Of a stretch of 64,000 nt of DNA, positions 7,804 through 15,766 are shown one piece after another (the stretch's first letter is position 1; every line of letters begins with the position of its first letter). The DNA comes from Sciscionella marina DSM 45152 (GTDB lineage Bacteria > Actinomycetota > Actinomycetes > Mycobacteriales > Pseudonocardiaceae): assembly GCF_000379465.1 (NCBI RefSeq), contig NZ_KB905381.1, forward strand, positions 620,001 to 684,000, read 5' to 3'. Under the pieces are notes generated by a model. The model was given only the letters and a program-made list of their open reading frames with translations. It had not been told where the DNA came from and made no database searches. Position numbers and translations under genes: made by a program.

Positions 7804-8643
7804 TCAGCGCGAGGACAGCTCCTCGGCCCGTTCCTCCTCGGCGATGGCGGCGGCCACCGCCTTGCGCCCGTGCGGGCGGCCGCGCTGACCGTCCTGAGCG
7901 CGCTGGGCCCGCCGCTCCGGGGAGAGCGCGCCGCCCGGTTTGAGCTCGCGCCAGGTGAAGTAGCCGAGCCCGCACAGGGCCATCGCGCCGAACGCGATCC
8001 ACTGCAGGGCGTAGGAGAGGAACGGCCCGGAATCGCGCTGGGGGAGCGGTATCACGCCGAGCACACCCGGCTGGTCCTCGGTGAGGGTATAGGAACCGGA
8101 GCGCAGTGCGACCCCGGTGGTCTTGCCGACGGTGCCCGAGTTGACCGCGTAGACCTGGGTGCGCCCGTCCGCGCGCATGGTCTGCCCGCTGCGTTCCCCG
8201 GTCTCGTCCGGATGCACCCGCGCGGTGACCGTGACCGCGCCACCGGGTGCGGCGGGATAGGCCGGGGGTTTGCCGTTCTCCTGCTTGACGTAGCCGCGGT
8301 TGATCAGCAGCGGGGCGCCGCCGTCCGGGCGGAACGGGGTGAGCACCTCGTAGGCGGGATCCCCGTCCACCGAACGCAGCCTGGCCAGTACCTCTTCACC
8401 GGGCAGGTAGTGCCCGCGCACGGTGACCGCGCGCCAGGCATTGCTCTGCGGGTCCCCGTGCAGCGAGCTCAGCGCGACCGGATCGGAATCGAGAGCCCTG
8501 GTGATGGCGGCGTTCTGCTGTTCGCGCTCGGAATTGCGGCCGAACTGCCACGGGGAGAGGATCCAGAAGCACGCGCCGGCGAACACGAGTACGCCGAGTA
8601 CCGTGGCCAGCCATCCGGGGCGAAGCAGAAACCGCAACCGCAC
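7804..8643 (-). CDS. SURF1 family cytochrome oxidase biogenesis protein
   Basis: This 279-residue membrane protein has an N-terminal transmembrane helix (about 8-28, WLATVLGVLVFAGACFWI), a periplasmic domain with conserved G-x-Y and INRGYV segments, and a second helix near 215-235. SURF1 proteins assist haem a insertion into cytochrome c oxidase. The C-terminal tail after the second helix is charged and rich in R/E. The start is a GTG at 8643 with little Shine-Dalgarno signal; no better in-frame start is present upstream. It lies downstream of the fructosamine kinase and ptpA-like genes on the same strand. Confidence 0.87.
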   Translation of the reverse strand: MRLRFLLRPGWLATVLGVLVFAGACFWILSPWQFGRNSEREQQNAAITRALDSDPVALSSLHGDPQSNAWRAVTVRGHYLPGEEVLARLRSVDGDPAYEVLTPFRPDGGAPLLINRGYVKQENGKPPAYPAAPGGAVTVTARVHPDETGERSGQTMRADGRTQVYAVNSGTVGKTTGVALRSGSYTLTEDQPGVLGVIPLPQRDSGPFLSYALQWIAFGAMALCGLGYFTWRELKPGGALSPERRAQRAQDGQRGRPHGRKAVAAAIAEEERAEELSSR

Positions 8644-8660
8644 CCTTTCACGGTAGCCCC

Positions 8661-9485
8661 TCAGCCGATTCGCAGTGCGGCCAGTGCCGCCCTGCGGGCC
8701 GATCCGGCGTACCCACCGCCGAACAGCACGGTGTGCACGAGCAGCGGGAACAACTGGTGCAGCGGGATCCGCTCGCGCCAGCCGTCCGCGAGCGGCCACC
8801 GATCGGTGTACCCGTCCAGGATCTCGGGCAACCGCGGGCAGCCGAACAGGGCGAGCATCGCCAGGTCGGTTTCCCGGTGCCCGCCGTGCGCGCTCGGGTC
8901 GATCAGCCAGGCCTGCCCGGCGCCGTCCCAGAGCACATTGCCGTTCCACAGGTCCCCGTGCAACCGGGCGGGCGGTTCGGGCGGGCCGCCGAGTTCGGGA
9001 AGCCGCTCGGTCACCCGTTCGATCAGCCGGGCGCCCTCGGCATCGATGCTGCCCTGGTCCGCGGCCATGCGCAGGTAGAACAGCACCCGGTGCTCGGCGT
9101 ACCACCGCGCCCAGGAATCGGATTCCGCGAGCGGCAGCGGGGCGGTGCCGACCCACCCACCGAGTTCCTGCGCACTGGCCACGGCTCCGAACGCGGGCGC
9201 CCCGCTGGCGTGCAGCCCGGCCAGTGCCGCGCCGAACTCGGCGGGCGCACCCGCCGAACCCGCCGTGATCCGCTCGGTGAGCAGCCACTGTTCGTCGGCC
9301 GCGTACACCTCGGGCACCCGGACCGTTCCGGAGGAACGCAGCCAGTCCAGCCCGGCAGCCTCGACCAGGCTCGCCCCGCGCGCGTGCGCCCGTTTCGCGA
9401 CCGCGAGCCGGCCATCGGGAAGCCGCAGCTCGCCGGCCCCGCGCCCGTTCGCGTAGCGCTCACCGAGCAGGGCCTGGATGTTCAC
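8661..9485 (-). CDS. fructosamine kinase family protein
   Basis: This 274-residue protein kinase-like enzyme is of the fructosamine-3-kinase/ketosamine kinase family, which phosphorylates sugar adducts on protein amines as a step in deglycation. The catalytic loop is LHGDLWNGN and the metal-binding IDPSAHGGHRETDLAML region follows, with H-G-D replacing the usual H-R-D as expected in this family. The GTG at 9485 is chosen because it overlaps the stop of the phosphatase gene by 4 nt (GTGA) and gives the family N-terminus MNIQALLG. Upstream in-frame starts would extend far into the phosphatase gene. Confidence 0.88.
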   Translation of the reverse strand: MNIQALLGERYANGRGAGELRLPDGRLAVAKRAHARGASLVEAAGLDWLRSSGTVRVPEVYAADEQWLLTERITAGSAGAPAEFGAALAGLHASGAPAFGAVASAQELGGWVGTAPLPLAESDSWARWYAEHRVLFYLRMAADQGSIDAEGARLIERVTERLPELGGPPEPPARLHGDLWNGNVLWDGAGQAWLIDPSAHGGHRETDLAMLALFGCPRLPEILDGYTDRWPLADGWRERIPLHQLFPLLVHTVLFGGGYAGSARRAALAALRIG

Positions 9486-9937
9486 GCCGTCCTGATCCAC
9501 TCCAGCAAGCCTGGCATGCAGCGCTCGATGCACGCGAGCAGTTCGGTGAATCCGTGCTCGCCGCCGTAGTAGGGATCGGGCACCTCGGCGGCGGTTTCCC
9601 CGGCAAGCGGGTCGAAGCTGCGGAACAGCCGCACCCGCCCCGGATCGGTGGCCCGCAGCAGCGCGCGGCGGTGCCCGGAATCCATGGCGAGCAGGAGATC
9701 GGCCTCGATGTGGTTCGGGTTGACCTGAGCCGCCCGGTGCTCGTCGTCGTATCCGGCCTCGGCGAGCACGGCCGCGGCCCGTTCGTCCATCGGCTCACCC
9801 GCGTGCCAGGGCCCGATACCCGCGCTGCTGACCGTGACGCCCTCGATGCCCTCCTCGGCGAGCTTCGCGCGCAGCACCGACTCGGCCATCGGGGACCGGC
9901 AGATGTTGCCGGTGCACACGAAGCAGACGTGGGTCAT
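9482..9937 (-). CDS. ptpA: low-molecular-weight protein tyrosine phosphatase (PtpA-like)
   Basis: This 151-residue phosphatase has the CX5R(S) P-loop at C8-R14 (CTGNICRS) close to the N-terminus and the general acid D121 in the DPYYGG motif, the complete LMW-PTP catalytic set. The gene order with SURF1 and cobD resembles that around M. tuberculosis ptpA, supporting orthology. It overlaps the methyltransferase stop and the fructosamine kinase start by 4 nt each, so three genes form a tightly coupled operon. Its protein substrates cannot be read from sequence. Confidence 0.9.
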   Translation of the reverse strand: MTHVCFVCTGNICRSPMAESVLRAKLAEEGIEGVTVSSAGIGPWHAGEPMDERAAAVLAEAGYDDEHRAAQVNPNHIEADLLLAMDSGHRRALLRATDPGRVRLFRSFDPLAGETAAEVPDPYYGGEHGFTELLACIERCMPGLLEWIRTA

Positions 9938-10560
9938 TCGGCCACCGCGTACAGATACAGCTGGTCCTCGAACTCGCCGGGGCTGAGCTCGATCTCCTGG
10001 CGCTGCACGGTTTCCACGGTGAACCCGGCTCGGCGCACCACGGCGATCAGTTCGTCCTCGGGGTAGGCGCTGAACCGGACCTGGACCCCGAAGAACTCGC
10101 CGGGGGCGTCGTCCAGGTCGCCGTCCACCATGCCGAGCGCGAACGGGGCGCCCGGGTGCAGCAGCGAGCGCACCGTGGCCAGCACCCGGTCGATGTCCGC
10201 GCGCGGCAGCATGAGCAGGGAGAAGAAGGCGGTCACCGCGTCGAAACGGCCGATGTCCTCGGGCAGTTCGCGCATATCGGCGTGGACGAACTCGCCGGAG
10301 GGCACCCGTTCGCGGGCCTTCTCCAGCATGCGTGCGGAGGTGTCCACGCCGACGATGTCCAGTCCACCCTCGGCGAGCTGCTGCGCGGTCGGCCAACCGC
10401 TGCCGCAGCCGAGGTCGAGCACCCGGGAGCGAGGACCAGTGCGGTCGGTGAGCCAGGCCCCCGCCGCGATCTGAGCCGAGCGCTGGGTGAATGCTTCGTC
10501 GTAGCGCTCGCCGATCTCATCGAACGCGACGTGCTCGGTTTGTTCCTCCATCCGGCCCAT
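9934..10560 (-). CDS. class I SAM-dependent methyltransferase
   Basis: This is a methyltransferase of about 208 residues with SAM motif I VLDLGCGSGWPT, an acidic motif II in IVGVDTSARMLE, and the FDAVTAFFSLLMLPR post-II region. The start could be 10560 (MGRMEEQ) or the methionine three codons later at 10551; neither has a clear ribosome-binding site. The stop overlaps the ptpA-like start (ATGA). The family includes UbiE-like and small-molecule enzymes. The substrate is unknown. Confidence 0.8.
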   Translation of the reverse strand: MGRMEEQTEHVAFDEIGERYDEAFTQRSAQIAAGAWLTDRTGPRSRVLDLGCGSGWPTAQQLAEGGLDIVGVDTSARMLEKARERVPSGEFVHADMRELPEDIGRFDAVTAFFSLLMLPRADIDRVLATVRSLLHPGAPFALGMVDGDLDDAPGEFFGVQVRFSAYPEDELIAVVRRAGFTVETVQRQEIELSPGEFEDQLYLYAVAE

Positions 10561-10577
10561 TGTGCTTTGCGCGGAAC

Positions 10578-10985
10578 TCACACCCGGAACTGGGTCAGAT
10601 CGATCAGCCCCGCGCTCGTCGGGGTGAACCCGCAGGAGTCGAAGTAGAACGAGCCGAGTTCGGCGCGGAAGTCCACGTGCAGCCACGTGCAGCCGGCCCG
10701 GTGCGCGCCCTGGGCCGCGTGCCCGCACAGCGCGGTGCCGATCCCCCGATGCTGGTGCTCCGGATGGGTCTTGGTGTCCAGCAGGAAGGCGTGATCACCG
10801 CCGTCCCAGGCCACGTTCACGAAACCGACGAGGCGGCCCGGCCCGGTACGCCCGCTCACCCAGCCGAGGCTGTGCGGGCGGATCCGCTCCCACCAGCCGG
10901 TTTCGGCGTTCCCGCCGTGCGCGAGGGTCAGTTCCACGAGCTCGGGTCCGGTGACCGTGTCCCGCCACCGGTATTCGATGTCCAT
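10578..10985 (-). CDS. GNAT family N-acetyltransferase
   Basis: This 135-residue single-domain GNAT protein carries the acetyl-CoA pyrophosphate loop HQHRGIGTALC in place of the consensus Q/R-x-x-G-x-G/A. The preceding strand HAFLLDTKTHPEH is typical of the fold. The ATG at 10985 overlaps the end of the AlkA-like gene, and the stop lies 18 nt before the methyltransferase start, so it is part of the leftward operon. The acceptor substrate is unknown. Confidence 0.83.
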   Translation of the reverse strand: MDIEYRWRDTVTGPELVELTLAHGGNAETGWWERIRPHSLGWVSGRTGPGRLVGFVNVAWDGGDHAFLLDTKTHPEHQHRGIGTALCGHAAQGAHRAGCTWLHVDFRAELGSFYFDSCGFTPTSAGLIDLTQFRV

Positions 10986-11878
10986 CAGCGATCACGGTAG
11001 TTGCGCGCCGGACTGCGCGGACCGAAGCGGGGGCGTCGCCACCCGGCGGCCTCGAGGTAGCGCACCACCCGATGGCGCTGCGGGGCATACGGTTCGAGCA
11101 GCTCGGCGAGGCCGTCGTCGTCCAGATCGTGCCCGAGCAGGGCGTGCCCGATCACGTTCGGAATGTGGAAGTCCCCGAAGCTCACCGCGTCCGGATCGCC
11201 CCAGGCACGCTGGGCGACCTCGGCCGCGGTCCACACTCCGATCCCGGGAACCTTGCACAACAGCGCCCTCCCGGGGGCGCCGCGCAACCGCACCGCCTGC
11301 TCCAGCCGGTCGGCGACCACGGCCGCGCGCTGGATGGCGCGGCGTCGCGCCCCGTCCACCCCGCAGCGGTGCCATTCCCAGTCGCGCAGCCCGCGCACGG
11401 TGGCCGGGGCGGGGGCAGTGTGCATCCGCTCGCCGAGCGGGGTGCCGTGCCCGCGGGCGAGCTCCCGCCAGGAACGGCGCGCCTCGTACCCGGTCACCAG
11501 CTGCTCGAGGATCGCGGCGAGCAGCACATCCCAGAGGTGCCCGGTGGCGCCGAGCCGCAGCCCGGGCAACCGTTTCCGCGCCTCGGCGACCGGACCGTGG
11601 TGCGCGGTGAACGCCGAATCGTCATCGCCCGCGCCGAGCAGCGCGGGCACCGTCTCCAGGCACCAGTCCGCGCCCGGCCCGCTCGCCCGTACCGCGACCT
11701 CGCCACCGGCCTGCGCGATCCGTTGCAGTGCCGGGCCGTGCGGGGTGTTGCGGGCCAGCAGCACCTCCCCGGCCGGTTCGGTGCGGAACGCCGGATCCCC
11801 GGCTCCCCTGCGCAGCGGGGCGAGCACCGCGTGCACATCGAGCGGGTACCCCGGCCGCCAGCGGCGCTCACTCGTCAC
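10985..11878 (-). CDS. DNA-3-methyladenine glycosylase, HhH-GPD superfamily (AlkA-like)
   Basis: This 297-residue base-excision repair glycosylase has a helix-hairpin-helix (CKVPGIGVWTAAEVAQRA) followed by the catalytic aspartate segment AVSFGDFHIPN, the arrangement of AlkA-type alkylpurine glycosylases. It lacks the four-Cys iron-sulfur cluster of the MutY/Nth branch. The GTG start at 11878 overlaps the end of the manB-like gene by 11 nt (GTGACGAGTGA); extending further upstream would read through manB. It probably removes alkylated purines from DNA. Confidence 0.86.
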   Translation of the reverse strand: MTSERRWRPGYPLDVHAVLAPLRRGAGDPAFRTEPAGEVLLARNTPHGPALQRIAQAGGEVAVRASGPGADWCLETVPALLGAGDDDSAFTAHHGPVAEARKRLPGLRLGATGHLWDVLLAAILEQLVTGYEARRSWRELARGHGTPLGERMHTAPAPATVRGLRDWEWHRCGVDGARRRAIQRAAVVADRLEQAVRLRGAPGRALLCKVPGIGVWTAAEVAQRAWGDPDAVSFGDFHIPNVIGHALLGHDLDDDGLAELLEPYAPQRHRVVRYLEAAGWRRPRFGPRSPARNYRDR

Positions 11879-12950
11879 TGGAGAACCGGATCCCCGTTTC
11901 CGGAAGATGCACGCCCGGCCACACCCGCGCCCCGCAGAGCAGTTCGCAGTTCGGGCCCACCTCGGCGCCGTCCCCGATGACCGCCCCGTCGAGCACCGCA
12001 CCGGTGCCGATCCGCGCACCCGCGCCGATCACCGAACGGCGCACCAGCGCCCCGGCACCGACCTGGGTGTCGTCGAACACCACCGAAGCGGTCACCTGGG
12101 CTTCGGCGCCGATCTCGGTGCGTGCCCCGATCGTGGAGCCACCGGTGACCGTGCCGTACACCACCGCGTCCTCGAGCAGGATCGCCTCGCCGGGTGCGGA
12201 GGGCAGTGCGGCGGACGGGGCGAGCCCGGTCGCCAGGTCCACCGAGCCCTGCACGAATGCCGAGGGCGTACCGAGATCCAGCCAGTAGGAGGAATCCACG
12301 TGACCGTGCACCCGGGCACCCGAGGAGAGCAGCCCGGGAAAGGTCTCGCGCTCCACCGAGACCCGCCGCCCCGCCGGGATGTCCTCGATCACCTCGCGGC
12401 GGAACGCGTAACAGCCCGCGTTGATCTGATCGGTGGGCGGATCGGCGGACTTCTCCAGGAACGCGGTCACCCAGCCCTCGTCGTCGGTGGGCACACAGCC
12501 GAACGGGCGCGGATCGTGCACCTTCACCAGATGCAGTGTCGCGTCCGCGGAATTCTCCCGGTGCGTGGCGAGTACCGCGCGCGGATCCACCCCGGAGAGG
12601 ATGTCCCCGTTGAACACGAGCACATCCTTGTGCCGCAAGCGATCGGCGACATTGCGGATGGCGCCCGCGGTGTCCAGCGGCTCGGACTCGACCACGTACT
12701 CCAGCTCGATACCCAGTTCCTCGCCGTCACCGAAGTACTCGGTGAACACCTCGGCCTTGTAGGAGGTGCCGAGCACCACGTGGCGCACCCCGGCCGCGGC
12801 GATGCGGGAGAGCAGATGGCGCAGGAACGGCACCCCCGCGGTCGGCAGCATCGGTTTCGGAGTGGCGAGGGTGAGCGGCCGCAACCGGGTGCCCTTGCCG
12901 CCGACGAGCACGACCGCGTCGACGTCACTGACGGTTGTCCCTGACGACAT
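11868..12950 (-). CDS. manB: mannose-1-phosphate guanylyltransferase (ManB/ManC-like nucleotidyltransferase)
   Basis: This 360-residue sugar-1-phosphate nucleotidyltransferase has the signature GGKGTRLRPLTLATPKPM at about residues 17-34, the NGDIL metal-binding motif, and a C-terminal left-handed beta-helix of hexapeptide repeats (from about 250). It makes GDP-mannose for mannosylated envelope glycans. The identity is strengthened by the nearby wbbL, the same pair found in mycobacteria (Rv3264c-Rv3265c as I recall). The start at 12950 gives the typical short N-terminus. A small plus-strand gene separates it from wbbL. Confidence 0.85.
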   Translation of the reverse strand: MSSGTTVSDVDAVVLVGGKGTRLRPLTLATPKPMLPTAGVPFLRHLLSRIAAAGVRHVVLGTSYKAEVFTEYFGDGEELGIELEYVVESEPLDTAGAIRNVADRLRHKDVLVFNGDILSGVDPRAVLATHRENSADATLHLVKVHDPRPFGCVPTDDEGWVTAFLEKSADPPTDQINAGCYAFRREVIEDIPAGRRVSVERETFPGLLSSGARVHGHVDSSYWLDLGTPSAFVQGSVDLATGLAPSAALPSAPGEAILLEDAVVYGTVTGGSTIGARTEIGAEAQVTASVVFDDTQVGAGALVRRSVIGAGARIGTGAVLDGAVIGDGAEVGPNCELLCGARVWPGVHLPETGIRFSSDE

Positions 12951-13059
12951 GCCGAATTCCGCTCCTTGTCCTGACACCGGGCCCTGGTGGCGATACGCTT
13001 TGTGCAGAGGAGTCAACCGTATCGCCGTCAGCATGCGCGGCGTGAAAAGGGAGGTCGCC

Positions 13060-13455
13060 ATGGACCCCCGCGATCGGGCGGATGCGGTGCTCGAACGCGC
13101 CAGTGCTCTGCGGCGCGGTGTCGTCACCCCCATCAATGCCACCTCCCCGATGGATGCCTCCGCGACCTCCAGAATCCGCCGTTCGGTCGTGGAAGAGGCA
13201 CAGCGCAGGGTCGAGGAACAGGACACCCAGTCGATTCCCGCACCGGGTGCGCCGCACGAGGGCGAGGAGACCACCCAGCCGGTGCGCGAAGGCGCCACCC
13301 AGCCTGTGCACCGCCCGCAGGCCGCGGCACCGCGCGCCGAGCAGCGGGTCGCCGAGGATGAGCCCACCACCGACCTCGGCGGGCTCATCCCGACCGTGGC
13401 ACAGCAGCCGAAGAAGCCGCGCTCGCTTTCCGACCGTCTCTCCGGTTTGGACTGA
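13060..13455 (+). CDS. conserved hypothetical actinobacterial protein
   Basis: This 131-residue soluble protein has no recognised domain. The ATG at 13060 is preceded by AAAAGGGAGG at good spacing. The N-terminal part is charged (RDRADAVLERASALRRG) and may form a helix. The middle is proline-, glutamine- and threonine-rich and probably disordered, and the C-terminus has a basic KKPRSLSDRLSGLD tail. It is divergent from manB and convergent with wbbL (16 nt between the stops). I cannot assign a function; the location among glycan genes may be incidental. Confidence 0.75.
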   Translation: MDPRDRADAVLERASALRRGVVTPINATSPMDASATSRIRRSVVEEAQRRVEEQDTQSIPAPGAPHEGEETTQPVREGATQPVHRPQAAAPRAEQRVAEDEPTTDLGGLIPTVAQQPKKPRSLSDRLSGLD

Positions 13456-13471
13456 CAGCTGTTCGAACGAG

Positions 13472-14347
13472 TTATCGTTCCGCGCGGATCTGCAGGGCCG
13501 CGCGGGCCGCGAGTCCTGCCTTGATCACCAGGCGCAGCGGTAGCCAGCGCGGACCGGGGTGCCGGTCGGCGAGGTAGCGGTAGGCGCTGTCGTGGTGGGC
13601 CCGCACCATGCGCGCCGATGCCTGTTTGGTGGAGTGCCCGCCGATGTGGGTGATCTCCGCGCTGGGCACGTAGACGTTCAGCCAGCCCGCGCAGGTGAGC
13701 CGGTCGCCGAGATCCACATCCTCGAAGTACATGAAATACCGGGTGTCGAATCCGCCGATCTGCTCGAACGCCTCGCGGCGCAGCAGCATGCAGGAACCGG
13801 AAAGCCACCCCGCGTTCCGCTCGGTCACCGCCGTGTCGGATTGCCGGTAACCCCGGCTGGCGGGGTTGCTCGGCCACACCGCGCCGAGCGCCGCGTGCAG
13901 CGTGCCACGCCACAGCGAGGGCTGCAGCCGGGCCGAGGGATAGACGCTGCCGTCCACCTCGCGCACCAGCGGGCCGAAGGCGCCGCCGCGTGGCCAGCGC
14001 TCGGTCGCGGCGAGCAGTTCGTCGATGCTGCCCTCGGCGAAGAAGAGGTCGGCGTTGCAGATGACCACCCAGCCGTATTCCGTGCCGAGTTCGGCGACTC
14101 CGCGGTTCATTCCGCCGCCGTAGCCGAGGTTGCTCCCGGTCGGCACCAGCGTCACGTTGTCCCGCGCCGCGGCCACCTTTTCCGGTGCGCCGTCGGTGGA
14201 CCCGTTGTCCGCGACGATGATCCGCACTTCGCGTTCGGTCGCCTTGCTCACCGATTCGCACATCGCGTCGAGGGTTTCGCCCGGCGAGTAGGTCACCGTG
14301 ACAACGGCGAGTTCCTCGCCGTACTGGTCGCGATACCGAGAGCACAT
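13472..14347 (-). CDS. wbbL: GT2 rhamnosyltransferase, WbbL-like
   Basis: This 291-residue GT-A glycosyltransferase has the nucleotide-binding IIVADNGSTDG segment, a CNADLFFAEG DxD-like motif and the FMYFEDVDLGDRL catalytic ED motif. In mycobacteria WbbL adds rhamnose to GlcNAc-PP-decaprenyl to make the arabinogalactan linker, and the neighbouring manB supports the assignment. The ATG at 14347 has GGAG upstream and gives the family N-terminus. The frame stays open to a GTG at 14515, which overlaps a short upstream ORF, so a 56-residue extension cannot be excluded. The convergent small gene ends 16 nt away. Confidence 0.83.
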   Translation of the reverse strand: MCSRYRDQYGEELAVVTVTYSPGETLDAMCESVSKATEREVRIIVADNGSTDGAPEKVAAARDNVTLVPTGSNLGYGGGMNRGVAELGTEYGWVVICNADLFFAEGSIDELLAATERWPRGGAFGPLVREVDGSVYPSARLQPSLWRGTLHAALGAVWPSNPASRGYRQSDTAVTERNAGWLSGSCMLLRREAFEQIGGFDTRYFMYFEDVDLGDRLTCAGWLNVYVPSAEITHIGGHSTKQASARMVRAHHDSAYRYLADRHPGPRWLPLRLVIKAGLAARAALQIRAER

Positions 14348-14409
14348 CTGAGAACTCCATGTCCTACTGCGCGGGGCCAGCGCGGCGCCTCGCTTCGTTG
14401 TCGTCAATC

Positions 14410-14430
14410 GCCGTAGAGCCCCGCTACGGC
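14410..14430. repeat. inverted repeat in the GT4-wbbL gap
   Basis: GCCGTAG (14410-14416) and CTACGGC (14424-14430) form a 7-bp stem with a 7-nt loop. It sits within the possible 56-codon extension of wbbL, about 60 nt upstream of the preferred ATG. It may be part of a dispersed intergenic repeat rather than a terminator, since no T-rich tract follows on either strand. Confidence 0.35.
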
Positions 14431-14485
14431 TCATTCCTCCGCCTGGCGATGCATCCACGCTGACTCCCGCTCGCGACGGACGAGA

Positions 14486-14508
14486 GCTCTCAGACGTACT
14501 CTGAGAGC
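14486..14508. terminator. hairpin downstream of the GT4 gene, possible terminator or attenuator
   Basis: GCTCTCAGA (14486-14494) pairs perfectly with TCTGAGAGC (14500-14508) around the 5-nt loop CGTAC. It lies 51 nt past the end of the leftward GT4 gene and before wbbL. It lacks a U tract, so it could be a factor-dependent terminator, a processing site or part of an intergenic repeat. Confidence 0.4.
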
Positions 14509-14511
14509 CGT

Positions 14512-14562
14512 TCACGGCTGGTTATTGTGCCCGAACTCGTCGCGCAGCCGTGCGCCGGTCAC
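14512..14562 (-). CDS. candidate 16-aa micro-ORF after the GT4 gene
   Basis: A GTG overlapping the GT4 stop (GTGA) opens a 16-codon frame whose TGA overlaps a second GTG at 14515 (again GTGA). That second GTG is in frame with wbbL. The arrangement gives an unbroken chain of coupled starts and stops across the 211-nt gap. There is no recognisable peptide family. It could be chance in GC-rich DNA. Confidence 0.2.
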   Translation of the reverse strand: MTGARLRDEFGHNNQP

Positions 14563-15707
14563 CGTCGGCGGTAGCGGGCGGCGGCGCGCGCGTAGGCCTC
14601 GCGGTGCTGCACGGCCGCCGTCGCCCAGGAGAACTCCTTGGCTCTTCGCTGCGCGGCCGCACCGAGCTGGGCGCGCTGGGAGGGATCGTCGAGCAGCTCG
14701 TCCAGGCCGGCCGCGATGTCTCCGGCGCCGACTCCCCGGTAGTGCACCGCGTCCCCGCCGACCTCGCCGATCGCCAGCCGGTCGGTGGTGAGCACGCAGC
14801 CGCCGCAGCTCATCGCCTCGAGCACGGGAAGACCGAAGCCCTCACCGAAACTCGGATAGGCCACGATGCCCGCCCCGCCGAGGAATCCGGAGAGCAGGTC
14901 CAGCGGCAGGTAACCGGCGCGCAGGACCCGCAGCCGCCGCGGCACCGAGGCCAGCGCCCGCTCGACCTGTCCGTCCCACCCCGGCTGCCCGGCGAGCACC
15001 AGCACCGGCGGTTCCGCGCGATGCGCGCTCGCCTCGGTGAACCCGCGGATGAGCGCGGGCACGTTCTTGCGCGGTTCGAGCGCGCCGAGGAACGCGATGA
15101 ACTCGGCGTCCCCGAGATCGAGCAGCGCACGGACCTCGGCGACCTCCTCCGGGGACGGCGGGTGGAAGGTCGCGGTGTCCACCCCGTGCGGGCTCACCGG
15201 CAGCATCTCCCGGTTCGCCCCGGCGACCTGGACCAGCTCGTTCGCCGTCGCCTCCGAGGGCACCACGCACAGTTCGGCGGCGGCCAGCGAACGGCGGGTC
15301 CAGGTGCGGAAGAACATCGCCTTGACCGTGGAGTGCATCGCGGCGCCGGTGAAGAAGGTCGCGTCGTGAATGGTCACCACCGAGGCGGCCTGTTTGGCCA
15401 GCGGCATCGTGTAGTGCGGGGAGTGCAGCACCTCCGCGCCGAGCGAGCGCACCAGCCTGGGCAGCTGCATCTGCTCCCACACCAGCCGGGCGGTGCGCGT
15501 CGCGACCGACTCGGCCGCGGTGACCACCTCGGCGTGCGGGGCGAGGCCGGCGTAGAGCTCGGTGTCCCGCGGCTGGCAGACGACGGCGAGCCGGGCACCG
15601 TCCGCGTCCAGTGCGGCGACGAGGGAATCCACATAACGGCCGACGCCACCTCGATCAGCGGGGACCGCGGTGGCGTCGATGAGCACACGTGGATCTGACA
15701 CCGTCAC
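14559..15707 (-). CDS. GT4 family glycosyltransferase
   Basis: This 382-residue GT-B fold glycosyltransferase has the N-terminal acceptor domain start VPADRGGVGRYV and the C-terminal nucleotide-sugar domain with LGALEPRKN and the EX7E element in FGEGFGLPVLEAMSCG. The GTG at 15707 overlaps the stop of a micro-ORF that links it to the upstream GT4 gene. Together with manB, wbbL and three further glycosyltransferase genes it belongs to a cell-surface polysaccharide locus. The donor is plausibly GDP-mannose or a UDP-sugar; the acceptor is unknown. Confidence 0.86.
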   Translation of the reverse strand: MTVSDPRVLIDATAVPADRGGVGRYVDSLVAALDADGARLAVVCQPRDTELYAGLAPHAEVVTAAESVATRTARLVWEQMQLPRLVRSLGAEVLHSPHYTMPLAKQAASVVTIHDATFFTGAAMHSTVKAMFFRTWTRRSLAAAELCVVPSEATANELVQVAGANREMLPVSPHGVDTATFHPPSPEEVAEVRALLDLGDAEFIAFLGALEPRKNVPALIRGFTEASAHRAEPPVLVLAGQPGWDGQVERALASVPRRLRVLRAGYLPLDLLSGFLGGAGIVAYPSFGEGFGLPVLEAMSCGGCVLTTDRLAIGEVGGDAVHYRGVGAGDIAAGLDELLDDPSQRAQLGAAAQRRAKEFSWATAAVQHREAYARAAARYRRR

Positions 15708-15766
15708 GTGCAGCAGGGTACGACGTGGACAACCCTCGGTGGTCGGCTACGGCGAGATTCTCTCAC
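15704..15766 (-). CDS. candidate 20-aa intercistronic micro-ORF between two GT4 genes
   Basis: The frame starts at a GTG overlapping the upstream GT4 stop (GTGA) and ends with a TGA overlapping the downstream GT4 GTG start (GTGA), filling the 55-nt gap exactly. The encoded peptide is arginine- and proline-rich, with two cysteines near its end (VVHVVPCCT). No homology is recognised to the hut micro-ORFs. It is a candidate coupling cistron. Confidence 0.28.
   Translation of the reverse strand: MRESRRSRPPRVVHVVPCCT

Noticed and set aside
14348-14558. Possible tRNA or small RNA gene from the two hairpins in the gap
   Set aside because: There is no cloverleaf, no TTC-containing T loop and no CCA-compatible acceptor stem; the hairpins are simple inverted repeats.
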